From contig CALFVM010000022.1 in NCBI GenBank assembly GCA_937928665.1, positions 1 through 5,777 on the forward strand: a stretch of DNA of 5,777 bases. The letters run 5' to 3'. The notes below the pieces were generated by a model, which saw only the letters and a program-made list of their open reading frames with translations, had not been told where the DNA came from and did not search any database. Shown here piece after piece: positions 5,650 to 5,777 of this stretch. Source of the DNA: an uncultured Candidatus Methylacidiphilales bacterium (GTDB lineage Bacteria > Verrucomicrobiota > Verrucomicrobiia > Methylacidiphilales > CALFVM01). The position numbers and the translations under genes are program-made. Within the stretch, counting starts at the first letter, position 1; the number at the start of each line of letters is the position of its first letter.

Positions 5650-5777
5650 TCAGATTTGATATTCCGCCGCCTGGGTCCGGATTTGTTGGCGGTGGCGCAC
5701 GAGGTCGATGAGCCCGGCCAGGGTCAGACCGGCCAGGCGGGCATAGGAGGCTTCCTCCGCCTCGGCCACCAGCTCGG
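5650..5777 (-). CDS. C-terminal end of an unidentified protein (partial)
   Basis: The last 41 codons of a leftward gene that begins outside the window. The visible residues are ELVAEAEEASYARLAGLTL followed by AGLIDLVRHRQQIRTQAAEY and a final Ile, then TGA at 5650-5652. It reads as amphipathic helix, typical of a soluble protein's C-terminus, and the codon pattern fits coding DNA. It is too short to assign to a family. The stop lies 17 bases before the FBPase start on the same strand, so the two are likely one operon and this gene may relate to sugar metabolism; that is inference from position only. Confidence 0.6.
   Translation of the reverse strand, partial: ELVAEAEEASYARLAGLTLAGLIDLVRHRQQIRTQAAEYQI

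Noticed and set aside
4388..5659. A 423-residue open frame on the plus strand
   Set aside because: It lies antisense to the FBPase gene, is Gly/Ala/Asp-rich without recognisable domains, and follows from the high third-position GC of the true gene.

Overview
The window is GC-rich chromosomal DNA from a bacterium, most likely a member of the Verrucomicrobiota (Opitutales-like). I base this on the recalled look of several proteins: an AraC regulator with a PocR sensor domain, a ClpP-like protease of the 'SEGGHVESGD' type, DUF2721 and DUF2752 membrane proteins, and a class III fructose-1,6-bisphosphatase. No search was run, so the assignment is moderate. I see no rRNA, tRNA, CRISPR array, insertion sequence or phage gene. 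It reads as an ordinary housekeeping/accessory stretch with one damaged small gene.

Layout. 31-912 (-) is a PocR/AraC-type transcriptional regulator. Divergent from it, 1027-1353 (+) is a small unrecognised ORF, followed 15 bases later by a PNPOx-like flavin-fold protein (1369-1890, +). Convergent with these, 1916-2909 (-) is a two-gene operon: a ClpP-family serine protease followed by a three-helix DUF2721 membrane protein. A 142-base divergent promoter region separates clpP from a rightward pair. That pair is a small membrane-protein gene broken by an apparent one-base frameshift (3052-3191), then a DUF2752 membrane protein without the family's usual cysteines (3125-3553). After a 141-base convergent spacer with hairpins comes a class III fructose-1,6-bisphosphatase (3695-5632, -). 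The 3' end of an unidentified upstream gene (5650-5777, -) lies 17 bases before it, probably in the same operon.

How they fit together. No single pathway ties the window together. The regulator may sense a small molecule and control the divergent pair. ClpP and DUF2721 are probably co-transcribed, which hints at a membrane-linked protease function. FBPase supports gluconeogenesis. The best point for a second look is the broken small membrane-protein gene: it has a strong ribosome-binding site, and one extra A in an A4 run restores a 46-residue protein.
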